Below are positions 25,170 to 33,564 of a stretch of 64,000 bases of DNA, piece by piece. A model generated the notes under the pieces. It was not told the origin of the DNA. It saw nothing but the letters and a program-made list of their open reading frames with translations, and ran no database searches. Origin of the DNA: CAYSSJ01 sp964433675 (GTDB lineage: Bacteria; Cloacimonadota; Cloacimonadia; Cloacimonadales; TCS61); NCBI GenBank assembly GCA_964433675.1, contig CAYSSJ010000007.1:49523-113522 (forward strand), given 5' to 3'. Within the stretch, counting starts at the first letter, position 1. The number at the start of each line of letters is the position of its first letter. The position numbers were made by a program, and so were the translations under genes.

Positions 25170-26495
25170 CTATAATAAATTATAAATATTGTAATCCCGT
25201 ATAGCCGATTCACATTGCTTTATGGTAAATTTATCAAAACTACCATTAAACACCATGTTTTTTGCAATGCAATATACACAAAATTCCTCATATTTACAAG
25301 ATGAACAAAATTTACTTTTAATATTAGATTTTACTATTGAACGAAATTTTTTCAAATCAGGAGAATTATGCCAAATATCTGAAAAATTTGTAGTTTTTAC
25401 ATTCCCAACTGGATATATATAATCGTAACAGGGGTAAACGTTACCTTTTACATCAATTGCGGCTTTTGTAATACCTCCTCCACATGTTGTACCATCTGAA
25501 TATTTTATTTTTTTTATTGTTTTTTTAACATTATTTTTAATAAAACTATCATTATAGGGTAAATTAACGTCTTCTGCAACATTAACATTTTTTCCACTGT
25601 AGGAATTTTCAATTTTGTAATTGTAAGCAACAAGATATTTTTTTTCTAATTCTTTTATAAAAGAAAAAGATGATGTATTTAATCTTGTAATTGGGAAAGC
25701 TAGATAGAATTCTATATTATTGTTGGTTAGTTTTTCCAACACATTCATTACGGTTTTGAAATAACCTTTACGTTTAGTAATTCTATCATAATCACCTTCC
25801 GTGCCATAAAAACTAATCCGTAATGAATGTAATCTAATTTTTTTAAGAACTTCAATATGTCTATCATCTATAAGACTACCGTTCGTAAAAATACTTATTT
25901 CAAAACCATAGTTTGTTGATAGCTCTAAAAGATCACATAAATCTTCTCTCAAAAATGGTTCCCCACCACTAATAATAATGCTTTTTGTTCCTAGATCATG
26001 CAGATTGTCGAACAAAGCTTGAATTTGCACAATACTCAATTTATGGCTTTGTGAAATATTTTTACTGCCATTTAAATAACAATAATAGCAATTATAATTG
26101 CACATTCTTTCAATTTCAATTTGCACATCTAATGGTACCTCATTCTCGTAAGCATCTTTATATAGTTCGCGAATCAAATGAGTGTTTTTTTGTTCTAACT
26201 TCTTATCTCCTTTAGAAATGTTTTTACCAATTCCATTCTCTTCAAAGATACCAATTTTATATAAATTTTTCTGAACTTGATTAAAAATTTCAGTTATTTT
26301 ATTCTTTTCTTCTCCTAATTTCATAAAATATCTTAAAACTAGATCATAGCAATTCTTTAAACTATCTTCTTTTCTCATAGCATTAAATATTATCTGTCCA
26401 GTTTCATTTAACAAATAGATATATTGTGTGTTTTTTTTTGTTAATATAATTTTATTATTTTGTTGTCTGTAATAAAAATCTTTTGAAATGTTCAT
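25170..26495 (-). CDS. Radical SAM/SPASM enzyme (cassette C)
   Basis: The 441-residue enzyme has CNYNCYYC (C132, C136, C139) and IISGGEPFLREDL. Its SPASM region includes CGGGITKAAIDVKGNVYPC and, later, FCSSCKYEEFCVYC. Residues 1-85 look like a PqqD-type recognition element (QYIYLLNETGQIIFNAM). It is the first large gene after the 45-residue cysteine peptide at 26733, with a terminator-like hairpin between. Peptide C is its likely substrate. ATG 26495 is preceded by AGAAGGAG. The reaction type cannot be read from the sequence. Confidence 0.88.
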   Translation of the reverse strand: MNISKDFYYRQQNNKIILTKKNTQYIYLLNETGQIIFNAMRKEDSLKNCYDLVLRYFMKLGEEKNKITEIFNQVQKNLYKIGIFEENGIGKNISKGDKKLEQKNTHLIRELYKDAYENEVPLDVQIEIERMCNYNCYYCYLNGSKNISQSHKLSIVQIQALFDNLHDLGTKSIIISGGEPFLREDLCDLLELSTNYGFEISIFTNGSLIDDRHIEVLKKIRLHSLRISFYGTEGDYDRITKRKGYFKTVMNVLEKLTNNNIEFYLAFPITRLNTSSFSFIKELEKKYLVAYNYKIENSYSGKNVNVAEDVNLPYNDSFIKNNVKKTIKKIKYSDGTTCGGGITKAAIDVKGNVYPCYDYIYPVGNVKTTNFSDIWHNSPDLKKFRSIVKSNIKSKFCSSCKYEEFCVYCIAKNMVFNGSFDKFTIKQCESAIRDYNIYNLL

Positions 26496-26525
26496 TCTTT
26501 TCTCCTTCTATAAATAAATTAACAT

Positions 26526-26578
26526 AAAAAAGGATACTCTCTATTAATTATAGTTTGATAAAAAAATAGGAGTATCCT
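26526..26578 (-). terminator. Terminator-like hairpin between precursor C and radical SAM gene
   Basis: AGGATACTC at 26531-26539 pairs with GAGTATCCT at 26570-26578. A further CTATT/AATAG extends the stem and the loop is about 20 bases. On the reverse strand the stem is followed by TTTTTT. This is an intrinsic terminator pattern placed inside the operon, so read-through to the enzyme gene would be partial. Confidence 0.7.
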
Positions 26579-26595
26579 ATTGTTTGATCCGTATC

Positions 26596-26733
26596 TTAAA
26601 ATACGGGTTTGCAATGGGATTTGTCAACACAAGATCCAGATGGAGCAACACAACCGTCGCCTTTTCCAATATCTTTAGTGTCATCATCAATCATTGAATC
26701 AACAATGATCTCAATAATTTGGAATTCTAGCAT
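26596..26733 (-). CDS. Candidate RiPP precursor peptide C (45 aa)
   Basis: The ATG at 26733 has an excellent AAGGAGG ribosome site and the frame ends with TAA. The leader (MLEFQIIEIIVDSMIDDDTK) resembles the leader of peptide A (LLEFKVIDF). The C-terminal part GDGCVAPSGSC and KSHCKPVF holds cysteines 28, 35 and 41. Unlike peptides A and D it lacks the acidic tail. It lies 21 bases after the S41 peptidase gene and is followed by a hairpin and then the radical SAM gene. The gene is short and unrecognised; the case rests on leader similarity, cysteine pattern, ribosome site and neighbourhood. Confidence 0.72.
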   Translation of the reverse strand: MLEFQIIEIIVDSMIDDDTKDIGKGDGCVAPSGSCVDKSHCKPVF

Positions 26734-26754
26734 GCGAACCTCCTTTTTGATATT

Positions 26755-28932
26755 TCATTCTTTATAAAATAAAGAATAATTGTTCTTTTCTAAAAATTCA
26801 ATTGACCTATTTAAAATTTCATCTCTATTCTCTCTTATACCAGTTAAAGACTGCTCAACATATATATCAGGACTAATACCATTTTGATGTTCATTTATGC
26901 CATTTGATAAGAATGAAGTCATACCAGTAAAATATATTGCAATTCTTCCTGGTAAACCCAATAAGGATACATCACCATTTGCGCCGGCAGTTTGTCTTCC
27001 AATGAGTGTTGCCTTACAACTGTCTTTAAGGAACATAGCAGAAGTTTCCCCATAACTCTGTGTGTTTTCATCTATCAATACTACAACATTTACATATTGG
27101 ATGCTTTTATCATTCTCAATACAAACGTACTCGTATAATGTTTTTATAATTTCTAATTTACTATCTATATCTTGAAAGTTAGCAGCAGAAACAACTGGAA
27201 CTTGCAAATGTGCCCAAAAAACTCTATTTTTAGAAGTAATTAACTCTACAATTTTTTTTACATCCAAATTAGGATAACCTCTTTGATCAAAAATTACACC
27301 CCTTGAATTATTTAAGTTTTCATTGATTATATTTATATGTTTATCACTTACTCTCGTTAAATCAACATACAAAATATTATTTGTAATTTTTTCAATTTCA
27401 TCTCTTTGGGAATACTTCGCATTCTCGTAAGTTTCTTTTAACTCAAAGGTAATTTTCTTTTCTATTCCCCGAGTATTTTCAATAATTAGTGTGCGTTGAT
27501 CTGAAATTTTTCCTTTTAATAATTCATTCATAACATCCCGCATCAATATTTCTTCTCGTGAAGCAGAAATCATTTTTGCTAAAAAATCAACTCGCTTTTT
27601 GTAGCTTTTTCCATTAATCTTTTGAATAATATCTCCAATTTCTATTCCGAATTGCTTTGAGGTTTTCTCGTCTACAAATGAAGTGATTACTGGTTTATCT
27701 TCTACCCAACTACAATTGAATGGTGGTATACCAGCATTTTCATAATATCTTGTGTAACCAGTAACAAATACATGAGAATCACCTAAACAAGCCGTCATTT
27801 CTCTGATTATATAATAAAAATCTACAGCATTTTTACATTTAATGGCTTTCTGTATACTTCTCTTGAAAACATCATCCCAATCTTCTTTGATCTTATTTAA
27901 ATGAGGGAAAAAATATTTTATTATTGTATAAATTTTAAATATTGCTAAAACTCGTAGTGCTTCCTCAGGAAAAATAGTTTCTTGATATCTTGAGAAATCC
28001 TGTTTTAAATTTAACGACTTTACTAAATCAATAGATTCTCTATTCCATTCGATATTTTTAAATTGATAAAGCAACTCTTTACAGTATTTTACAATCTCGC
28101 TATCACGATGGTTCTGAATTTTTCGATCAAAAAAAGGTGCATTTTGATTTCCTTGATAAATCATTTTGCGTAAAAGAAATCCAATTTTAGCTAATCCAAT
28201 TTGTTCAAATCCACCTTGATTGAATTTAGAATAATCAATATAATCATCAGTAACAATTACTGCTTTCTTCGCTGCATTTAATGCATACATTTCCTTTGAT
28301 ATCCATGAATTGTGATTTAGAATTATAACCATTGGTAACTCAATACTATTTTTAACAGGTTGCATAAACCCATTGTGAAAAATTTTCACCGAACTATGAT
28401 AAATTGAGCTTTCAGTATTATGAAATGGAGGGAATCCTTCATAGGATATTTCTAAAAAACACGGAAACGGAATATCCTTAGTCGTAAAATGCTGAAAAAA
28501 TTGAGTCTCTTTAAAAACCTTATTAATATCAAAAACATCCTTATCATCATTGCGCAAATCAAGAATTAGTCCTTTTGCTTTTGGTATATCATTTAATGCT
28601 TTCATCAAAAAATTTTTATTCTTCTCAGAATCTTCATAATTGTTAATTCTTATGTTTATAATTAAATCAGTTGAAAAAAGATAAGAATTATCAGGTTCAA
28701 ATAGCAGATTTTGATTTTGAATAGTATAATCACAAAATGGATCATTCAAGCACTTCTGCATCTGATAAATTGTCTCAGATAAATATTTACTTGAATTTCC
28801 CATAATTAAATCTGGATAATGATCAACAAATATACTATCCCAATCTATATCATTTATTAATATGTGTGGGTGAAAATATTTTACTATACCCCAATATTTT
28901 CCAAACTCAAAAAGTCTATCAATTAGTTCCAT
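26755..28932 (-). CDS. S41-family peptidase with duplicated N-terminal region, no signal peptide
   Basis: The 725-residue protein carries a C-terminal S41 (tail-specific protease) domain. The catalytic-type serine is S626 in TQSYGE, followed by GRQTAGANGDVS, and a PDZ-like stretch GIEIGDIIQKINGK lies near 440. The region GKYWGIVKYFHPH at the start recurs as IYTIIKYFFPHL near residue 345, so two copies of the N-terminal helical cap are fused. The first copy is followed by what looks like a degenerate S41 domain. No signal peptide is seen, so it is predicted cytoplasmic, where it could trim peptide leaders (inference). It lies directly upstream of precursor C. Its own ribosome site is weak. Confidence 0.8.
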   Translation of the reverse strand: MELIDRLFEFGKYWGIVKYFHPHILINDIDWDSIFVDHYPDLIMGNSSKYLSETIYQMQKCLNDPFCDYTIQNQNLLFEPDNSYLFSTDLIINIRINNYEDSEKNKNFLMKALNDIPKAKGLILDLRNDDKDVFDINKVFKETQFFQHFTTKDIPFPCFLEISYEGFPPFHNTESSIYHSSVKIFHNGFMQPVKNSIELPMVIILNHNSWISKEMYALNAAKKAVIVTDDYIDYSKFNQGGFEQIGLAKIGFLLRKMIYQGNQNAPFFDRKIQNHRDSEIVKYCKELLYQFKNIEWNRESIDLVKSLNLKQDFSRYQETIFPEEALRVLAIFKIYTIIKYFFPHLNKIKEDWDDVFKRSIQKAIKCKNAVDFYYIIREMTACLGDSHVFVTGYTRYYENAGIPPFNCSWVEDKPVITSFVDEKTSKQFGIEIGDIIQKINGKSYKKRVDFLAKMISASREEILMRDVMNELLKGKISDQRTLIIENTRGIEKKITFELKETYENAKYSQRDEIEKITNNILYVDLTRVSDKHINIINENLNNSRGVIFDQRGYPNLDVKKIVELITSKNRVFWAHLQVPVVSAANFQDIDSKLEIIKTLYEYVCIENDKSIQYVNVVVLIDENTQSYGETSAMFLKDSCKATLIGRQTAGANGDVSLLGLPGRIAIYFTGMTSFLSNGINEHQNGISPDIYVEQSLTGIRENRDEILNRSIEFLEKNNYSLFYKE

Positions 28933-29058
28933 TTAATCTGACCTGCAAAATCTTCAGAAACTAAGGCTTTATTGTACTTCAACTCTAATAGGTTAAAAAG
29001 CATAGAGAGGAGCCTCCGAATAAACTTATTTCTTCCGAGCAGGAATGTATTTCTATGC

Positions 29059-29208
29059 TTATAAAAAGCATAATATTTTTAATAGATTGGAATAGTTGTT
29101 GCGGGGGGGGGTAAAGAAGCAGAATTGCTTGCTATTTAATGAGTTGCATAGCTGTAAGCCGGAGAGCTTATTTTGATAATGAATCTTAAAATATTTCAAA
29201 CAATTCAT
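29059..29208 (-). pseudogene. Degenerate copy of the upstream small ORF
   Basis: A 49-codon frame starts at ATG 29208 after AGGGAAG. Its second half aligns at nucleotide level with cassette A around the poly-C tract: similar AGCAAGCAATT, then the C run, then AAAATATTATGCT. The MSxKDA start is not preserved. It may be a decayed leader or a diverged one that is still expressed upstream of the S41 gene. Confidence 0.4.
29103..29111. repeat. Homopolymer tract of 9 G
   Basis: It occupies the equivalent place to the 13-G tract at 20837-20849 within the homologous, decayed leader. Two such tracts at the same position in paralogous copies are unlikely to be chance. Confidence 0.75.
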
Positions 29209-29431
29209 CTTTACTTCCCTTTTTTTTATTTACTACGGAGACAGAATCTTTTTCATACAAAAACCTGTCAAGATTAAATTTCATATTTGGCTAAATAATT
29301 CGTGGCAACTAAGACAAATCGGTAATGTATCTTCTTGTGTTATAAGCTATAATAAAGCTGTAATATTTTTATAAAATTTTTCATTTTTTTCTTCACTAAT
29401 TTACATTCTTTCAAAATCTCATCATAATCAT

Positions 29432-29506
29432 TTATATCAGCTTATAAATTTGAACTCTACTAACATCCATTCTTAGAACTGTCTCATCTTTAAGTGACAA
29501 ATACAT
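29432..29506 (-). pseudogene. Truncated precursor-like ORF (24 codons)
   Basis: ATG 29506 directly follows the stop of the propeller gene and has a strong GAAGGAG ribosome site. The product MYLSLKDETVLRMDVSRVQIYKLI ends in a leader-like pattern comparable with LLEFKVIDF and LEFQIIEII of the candidate precursors, then meets TAA. Beyond the stop a shifted frame gives NDYDEILKECKLV, and a cysteine pair CLSC appears in another frame. It could be a broken precursor. Confidence 0.35.
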
Positions 29507-30604
29507 TTAATTCTCCTTCTCAATCATTTTATATTTTGCAATTTTGTTACGAGAAAAGTAGTAGATTATGTTATTTCTTTCGTCAATAAGAATGCTATCT
29601 TCGCCACCTAAATCCAATTTTAACTGCCCGATAGTGTTACCGGATAGATCGTATATGGTAATATACCTATCCACATTCATTTTTTTTGCTTGATCACCTC
29701 CGGTTGATAGAGTTATGATTCTTTTAGTTTTTTCTGAAAAGAAAATGTCTTGGTACGCGACTAAAGCACTTTGATATCTTTCTCCGTCCTTTTGAACTAT
29801 TTTTGGACGTGGAAAGGTTCCGGTTTTCAATTGCTCGGGAGAAGTAAATTTCTTATAGACTTCATTGGCAGAACAAATATACAAGTTGAAATTTGGGTAA
29901 GTTCTACCAACTACAAATAATGAATCCGATATTTCATTGGCAAAAATTTTATTTGCATGTGAACTTTCTATAAAATCTTTGTATAGATCCGATGTGGTAA
30001 ATATTCCTTTTCTCCCTGTTTCTGAAATCCTTTCAATGGAAAAATCGGCGGTTGGCATTCCATCATAGCTATTTACCAGAATTCCATCTTTACAAATGCT
30101 GATTTTGAAAGGGCGATAATCAACTTTATGACGACTAATTTCATTGAAATCAAGATCATATACATATATACTGTAGTTGTGTAAATCTGAGATATAGAAA
30201 ACATTTTCAGCATTATGATATTTGAAATCTTTAACCCATTGTAATTCTCCGGGTCCTTTACCTTTCATTTTACGGATAATTTTTTTAGGGGTTGACTTAT
30301 CGCTAAAATTATCTAAATCAAATACATAAAAAGCTAAATCGAATCTATCATAGATATAAATCATTGATTTAGCATAATTTATCGTACCATAAGTGGGGGA
30401 AAATTCAAGAATGTTATTGTCCTCATCTGTGAAAGAATTTATCTCTTCGATGAACTCAAATTCGATTTGATTCACTTGATTGGAATAAGTATTTAACTGT
30501 GCATCCGCCCGATCAAAAATATTATTCCTTTGTTTGCTGCATAAAATCATTACTGCAGTTAGACTAAGAAACATTATTGTTTTTGTAAATAGACTCATAT
30601 CCAC
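29507..30604 (-). CDS. Six-bladed beta-propeller lipoprotein (tandem pair, second)
   Basis: The 365-residue protein has a signal peptide ending in a probable lipidation site (TAVMILC, Cys22; an imperfect lipobox). The motif MKGKGPGELQWVKDF and blade repeats (FYISDLHNYSIYVYDLDFNEI) are clear. It is paralogous to the gene just upstream at 30606; the two share ISDLxNYxIYVYDxDF almost exactly and are separated by one base, so they form a recent tandem duplication. No radical SAM gene lies between this pair and the promoter at 31979. Confidence 0.75.
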   Translation of the reverse strand: MDMSLFTKTIMFLSLTAVMILCSKQRNNIFDRADAQLNTYSNQVNQIEFEFIEEINSFTDEDNNILEFSPTYGTINYAKSMIYIYDRFDLAFYVFDLDNFSDKSTPKKIIRKMKGKGPGELQWVKDFKYHNAENVFYISDLHNYSIYVYDLDFNEISRHKVDYRPFKISICKDGILVNSYDGMPTADFSIERISETGRKGIFTTSDLYKDFIESSHANKIFANEISDSLFVVGRTYPNFNLYICSANEVYKKFTSPEQLKTGTFPRPKIVQKDGERYQSALVAYQDIFFSEKTKRIITLSTGGDQAKKMNVDRYITIYDLSGNTIGQLKLDLGGEDSILIDERNNIIYYFSRNKIAKYKMIEKEN

Positions 30605-30605
30605 C

Positions 30606-31667
30606 CTACCTCTCCAATTTGTATTTTCTTATTTGACCAAATCTGAAATAGTACAAGACATCATTTTGGGAATCAAATCGGATAATATTTTCACCACCAT
30701 CATAAGGAGATATCTTGTGTTCACACAGAGTATTGCCATCTCTATCAAATATGATGATGTAACGTCCGATTTGCAACTTTTCACTCCATCCCAAAGTAGA
30801 GAGAACAAAAAGCATATCCTCTTCATAATGAATGTCGCTAAAGGCTAACACAGCCGACAATCTTCTGTCATTCTCCCTGATAACTAATTCCGGTTTAGGT
30901 AGTTTTATGCCCACTAATGATGGAGAAGTAAATACTCGACCAATTTTTTCTTCTTTGAATTCGTAAATATTGAAATTAGGATAGCTTTTGGTAAAAAAGA
31001 AATGCTCATCTTTATCATCGATCGGTGCTATCATAATTCGATCTCTTTTTTCTTTTTCCAGCCTTGTACCAATATTGGAGGGTGAAAATAAACCATAATG
31101 GTTTTCCCTATCGTTCAGATCGATTGCATAAACAGCCTTATCACCATATGCCATGTCATAAATAGTAATAAATAGGTAATTTTCTGAGTGAGCAATTCTA
31201 AACGGTCGTATCGGTAATTTGATTCGATCGATCTCGGAAAAATCGGCATCATAAACATAGATGCAATAGTTCATCAAATCCGATATATAGTATAAATCTC
31301 GATTCTCATCATAAATAAAATCGAAGGGTAGGATAAATTCATCCGGCCCTTTTCCTTTTGGTTTGGGAATATAATCAATACACTCACTCTGATCACTAAA
31401 AGTATCAAGCTCGAAAGCAAGAATTGCATATAAAAATCTATCAATTATATAGATTCGATTCTCGTTGATATTGATTGCGGCAGTTTGTGGATGGAGTTCC
31501 ATCTTTTCGCCAGAATAGTAAAAAGAAGCTATGGAATCGACCAATGCCAAACTGATTTCATAAGTTTCATTTACATACGGTTTCTGTTTCTCTGCCTCGT
31601 CCAACATAGTCAGGTCTTTCTCTGCACATGCTGAAAATAATAAAACAATTATTAAAAATCTCAACAT
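30606..31667 (-). CDS. Six-bladed beta-propeller lipoprotein (tandem pair, first)
   Basis: The 353-residue protein has a good lipobox (VLLFSAC, Cys14). It contains KPKGKGPDEFILPFDF and the blade strand YYISDLMNYCIYVYDADF shared with the next gene. It starts 60 bases after the small ORF of cassette B, behind a GGAG-type site, and so is the first large gene from the promoter at 31979. This unit has propellers only: neither a precursor nor an enzyme is present, which sets it apart from the other cassettes. Confidence 0.75.
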   Translation of the reverse strand: MLRFLIIVLLFSACAEKDLTMLDEAEKQKPYVNETYEISLALVDSIASFYYSGEKMELHPQTAAININENRIYIIDRFLYAILAFELDTFSDQSECIDYIPKPKGKGPDEFILPFDFIYDENRDLYYISDLMNYCIYVYDADFSEIDRIKLPIRPFRIAHSENYLFITIYDMAYGDKAVYAIDLNDRENHYGLFSPSNIGTRLEKEKRDRIMIAPIDDKDEHFFFTKSYPNFNIYEFKEEKIGRVFTSPSLVGIKLPKPELVIRENDRRLSAVLAFSDIHYEEDMLFVLSTLGWSEKLQIGRYIIIFDRDGNTLCEHKISPYDGGENIIRFDSQNDVLYYFRFGQIRKYKLER

Positions 31668-31726
31668 GGTTTGATCTCCTTTCTTTACTAAACACTTTTT
31701 GTCCTATTCACCTCTTTTTCTGCTTA

Positions 31727-31939
31727 TTATGCATAACTCTTATATGCGAAACAAAGCGGGAAATCGCATAACAACATCTGTCCTCTCCAATCGGGAGAGA
31801 GATAGAGAAGACGAGATAAAATGAACTTATCAGAACAGATCCTGTGAAGTGGCATGGCAATGGTTACATGAATACTATGAGCAGTCGACAAATCAGACAG
31901 AAAAACAGCTTCAACTCTGCGAGCATCTTTCGCACTCAT
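31727..31939 (-). CDS. Conserved upstream small ORF, MSxKDA family, copy B (70 aa)
   Basis: ATG 31939 follows AAGGAGG. The first 26 residues (MSAKDARRVEAVFLSDLSTA and so on) match copies A and C, then the sequence diverges. The downstream nucleotides keep AAGTTCAT and a short CTCTC/GAGAG hairpin (about 31756-31834), a reduced form of the structured RNA. Three copies with conserved N-terminal amino acids, a constant strong ribosome site and the same distance from the promoter argue for real translation. The function is unknown. Confidence 0.6.
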   Translation of the reverse strand: MSAKDARRVEAVFLSDLSTAHSIHVTIAMPLHRICSDKFILSRLLYLSPDWRGQMLLCDFPLCFAYKSYA

Positions 31940-31978
31940 AATATTGCCTCCTTGATTATCAATTTAGAAGCTATACGA

Positions 31979-32007
31979 AAAATAATAATCAAGCTACCGC
32001 TTGTCAA
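31979..32007 (-). promoter_or_regulatory. Shared cassette promoter, copy 3
   Basis: Reverse strand reads TTGACA, 17 bases, TATTTT. It lies about 40 bases before the MSxKDA ORF starting at 31939 and drives the two tandem propeller genes. Confidence 0.75.
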
Positions 32008-32057
32008 GTTTTTTTCGTCTTTTTCTATTTTTTTTCTCCGTATGCTAACTTGCGTTT

Positions 32058-32261
32058 TTATAGCACTATAGGGTAGTTTGCCAAATTGCCAATCCCTTCC
32101 AATATCCTTCTGGTTATCAATGGAGTTGGCAGGATCAGAAGGGAGAGGAGGAAGATTAGAATGGCGCCGAGGATGAGACTTGCCGATTTGTTTTTAAAAT
32201 ATCTATTGAATAATTTCAATATTGTATAATTCTTTTTAAGCAGTTTCATTTTTTTCTTCAT
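32058..32261 (-). pseudogene. Truncated ABC exporter, N-terminal fragment 3
   Basis: The frame overlaps the end of the radical SAM gene and gives MKKKMKLLKKNYTILKLFNRYF, then LGAILIFLLSLLILPTP and LITRRIL, then EGIGNLANYPIVL from the repeat. The LILPTPLITRRIL part is closer at nucleotide level to the intact exporter at 17815-17885 than fragments 1 and 2 are. The breakpoint is identical in all three. No ATPase domain follows. Confidence 0.78.
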
Positions 32262-33564
32262 TCTTGGAAATTACTTTTTTATAATGTCTTATAATATAAT
32301 TATTAATTGATGTTTCTAATAATTCTTTATGGCATATATTGTGTGACGTTTTTGGTTTATTATCAAATACTTTTTGGCTACAAGGACCTAAACAAATTGG
32401 AAGCAATTTGCATTTTCTGCACATTTTATTATCGAAAGTTGCTCTGGAGTATCTCTTAATTAGTTTTGCCATATCCCATTTTATCGTACCATCATTCAGT
32501 AGAACTCCGACTTTATTTGAGTTATTAAAATCACGCCCCGTACATTTATAAACATCGCCATTATAATTAAAAACAAAGCTATTCCACTTATCTAAATAAC
32601 ATACAAATCCTTTATATAAATAAAAATGCTCATAATATGTTATAAAACCATTATTTTCACACAATTCGACACTTTGTTTTAATGCTTTATTATTTGGCTT
32701 TCTTTCTTTGCTTGTTTGCCATATTCTTTGGAAATCAACTACAATGCTTTTTTTATATTTTTCAGAAAAATTATATAGTATTTTTTTTACATCTTCTAAA
32801 GTCTCATTCTTATAATTGATTCTCAATACTACCTTACAACCTTCTATATTATCGATAAGCATTTTTATATTATTAACAATTCTACTAAATGTCGGAGTCC
32901 CATTTACATTCCTAATTTTGTTATGCCTTTTTTCATCTCCATCCAGCGTTATTTGAAATTGATTGAGCTTTATATCAGTATATTTATCTATATCTTTATT
33001 GTAAAATAAATAACCGTTCGTCGTTATACTATTTTGGAAAAGAATCTCTTTTTCTTCACAAATATTTTTAATTTCTTTTGATAATGGATAAATTATTTTT
33101 TCGAAACATAATAAAGGTTCACCACCAAACCACCTTAAATTAATTTTAGGTGGTTTACATTCATCAATTTGTTTTTCTATAAACTTGAGTATGTTTTTTT
33201 GCGTACTAGTACTCATCTTTTCTTTATTATGCGTTTCATAGCAATACCAGCACTTAAAATTACAATCCAATGTCGGCATTATAACTATATTATAGGAGTT
33301 ATCAAGAAATATGTCTCTTTTATTACGAAAATTTATAATATCCATTTCATCCAAATCCATCGGTATAATGAATCTTAATCTAAGCAAAGATTGGAAAAAT
33401 GAGTAATCTTCTTCCATTATCCTTTTGATATCGGAATAGTTTTCTATCAAATAATTGTATTTATTTACATTCAACGCAAATAGTGAGCCGTTCAGTATAT
33501 TAAAACAAATAATGATGTCTTTATATTCAACGAAAAAGTTATATTTGCTAAATTTATAGTTCAT
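32236..33564 (-). CDS. Radical SAM/SPASM enzyme (cassette D)
   Basis: The 442-residue enzyme carries CNFKCWYC (C101, C105, C108) and WFGGEPLLCFEK. Its SPASM-type end has FNYNGDVYKCTGRDF near 310, then MCRKCKLLPICLGPCSQ and a late histidine-cysteine pair. The N-terminal 80 residues (FFVEYKDIIICFNILNGSLFALN) may bind the precursor leader. Here the gene order is precursor, propeller, radical SAM, exporter fragment, whereas in cassettes A and C the enzyme precedes the propeller. It overlaps the propeller by four bases. Peptide D (34638-34790) is the likely substrate. Confidence 0.86.
   Translation of the reverse strand: MNYKFSKYNFFVEYKDIIICFNILNGSLFALNVNKYNYLIENYSDIKRIMEEDYSFFQSLLRLRFIIPMDLDEMDIINFRNKRDIFLDNSYNIVIMPTLDCNFKCWYCYETHNKEKMSTSTQKNILKFIEKQIDECKPPKINLRWFGGEPLLCFEKIIYPLSKEIKNICEEKEILFQNSITTNGYLFYNKDIDKYTDIKLNQFQITLDGDEKRHNKIRNVNGTPTFSRIVNNIKMLIDNIEGCKVVLRINYKNETLEDVKKILYNFSEKYKKSIVVDFQRIWQTSKERKPNNKALKQSVELCENNGFITYYEHFYLYKGFVCYLDKWNSFVFNYNGDVYKCTGRDFNNSNKVGVLLNDGTIKWDMAKLIKRYSRATFDNKMCRKCKLLPICLGPCSQKVFDNKPKTSHNICHKELLETSINNYIIRHYKKVISKNEEKNETA

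Larger units (their letters stand above)
28933..29506 (-). other. Decayed cassette start: degenerate leader, RNA remnants, no intact gene
   Basis: This stretch of about 570 bases holds no complete gene. It contains a degraded copy of the upstream small ORF (29059-29208) with a poly-G tract and a remnant of the structured RNA (AATAAGTTTATT, with a GCATAG/CTATGC stem at about 28999-29058). It also has a truncated precursor-like ORF (29432-29506) and a short cysteine-bearing frame (LPICLSCHELFSQI, reverse strand near 29283-29330) without a start. It reads as a former precursor unit that has lost coding capacity. Confidence 0.5.
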
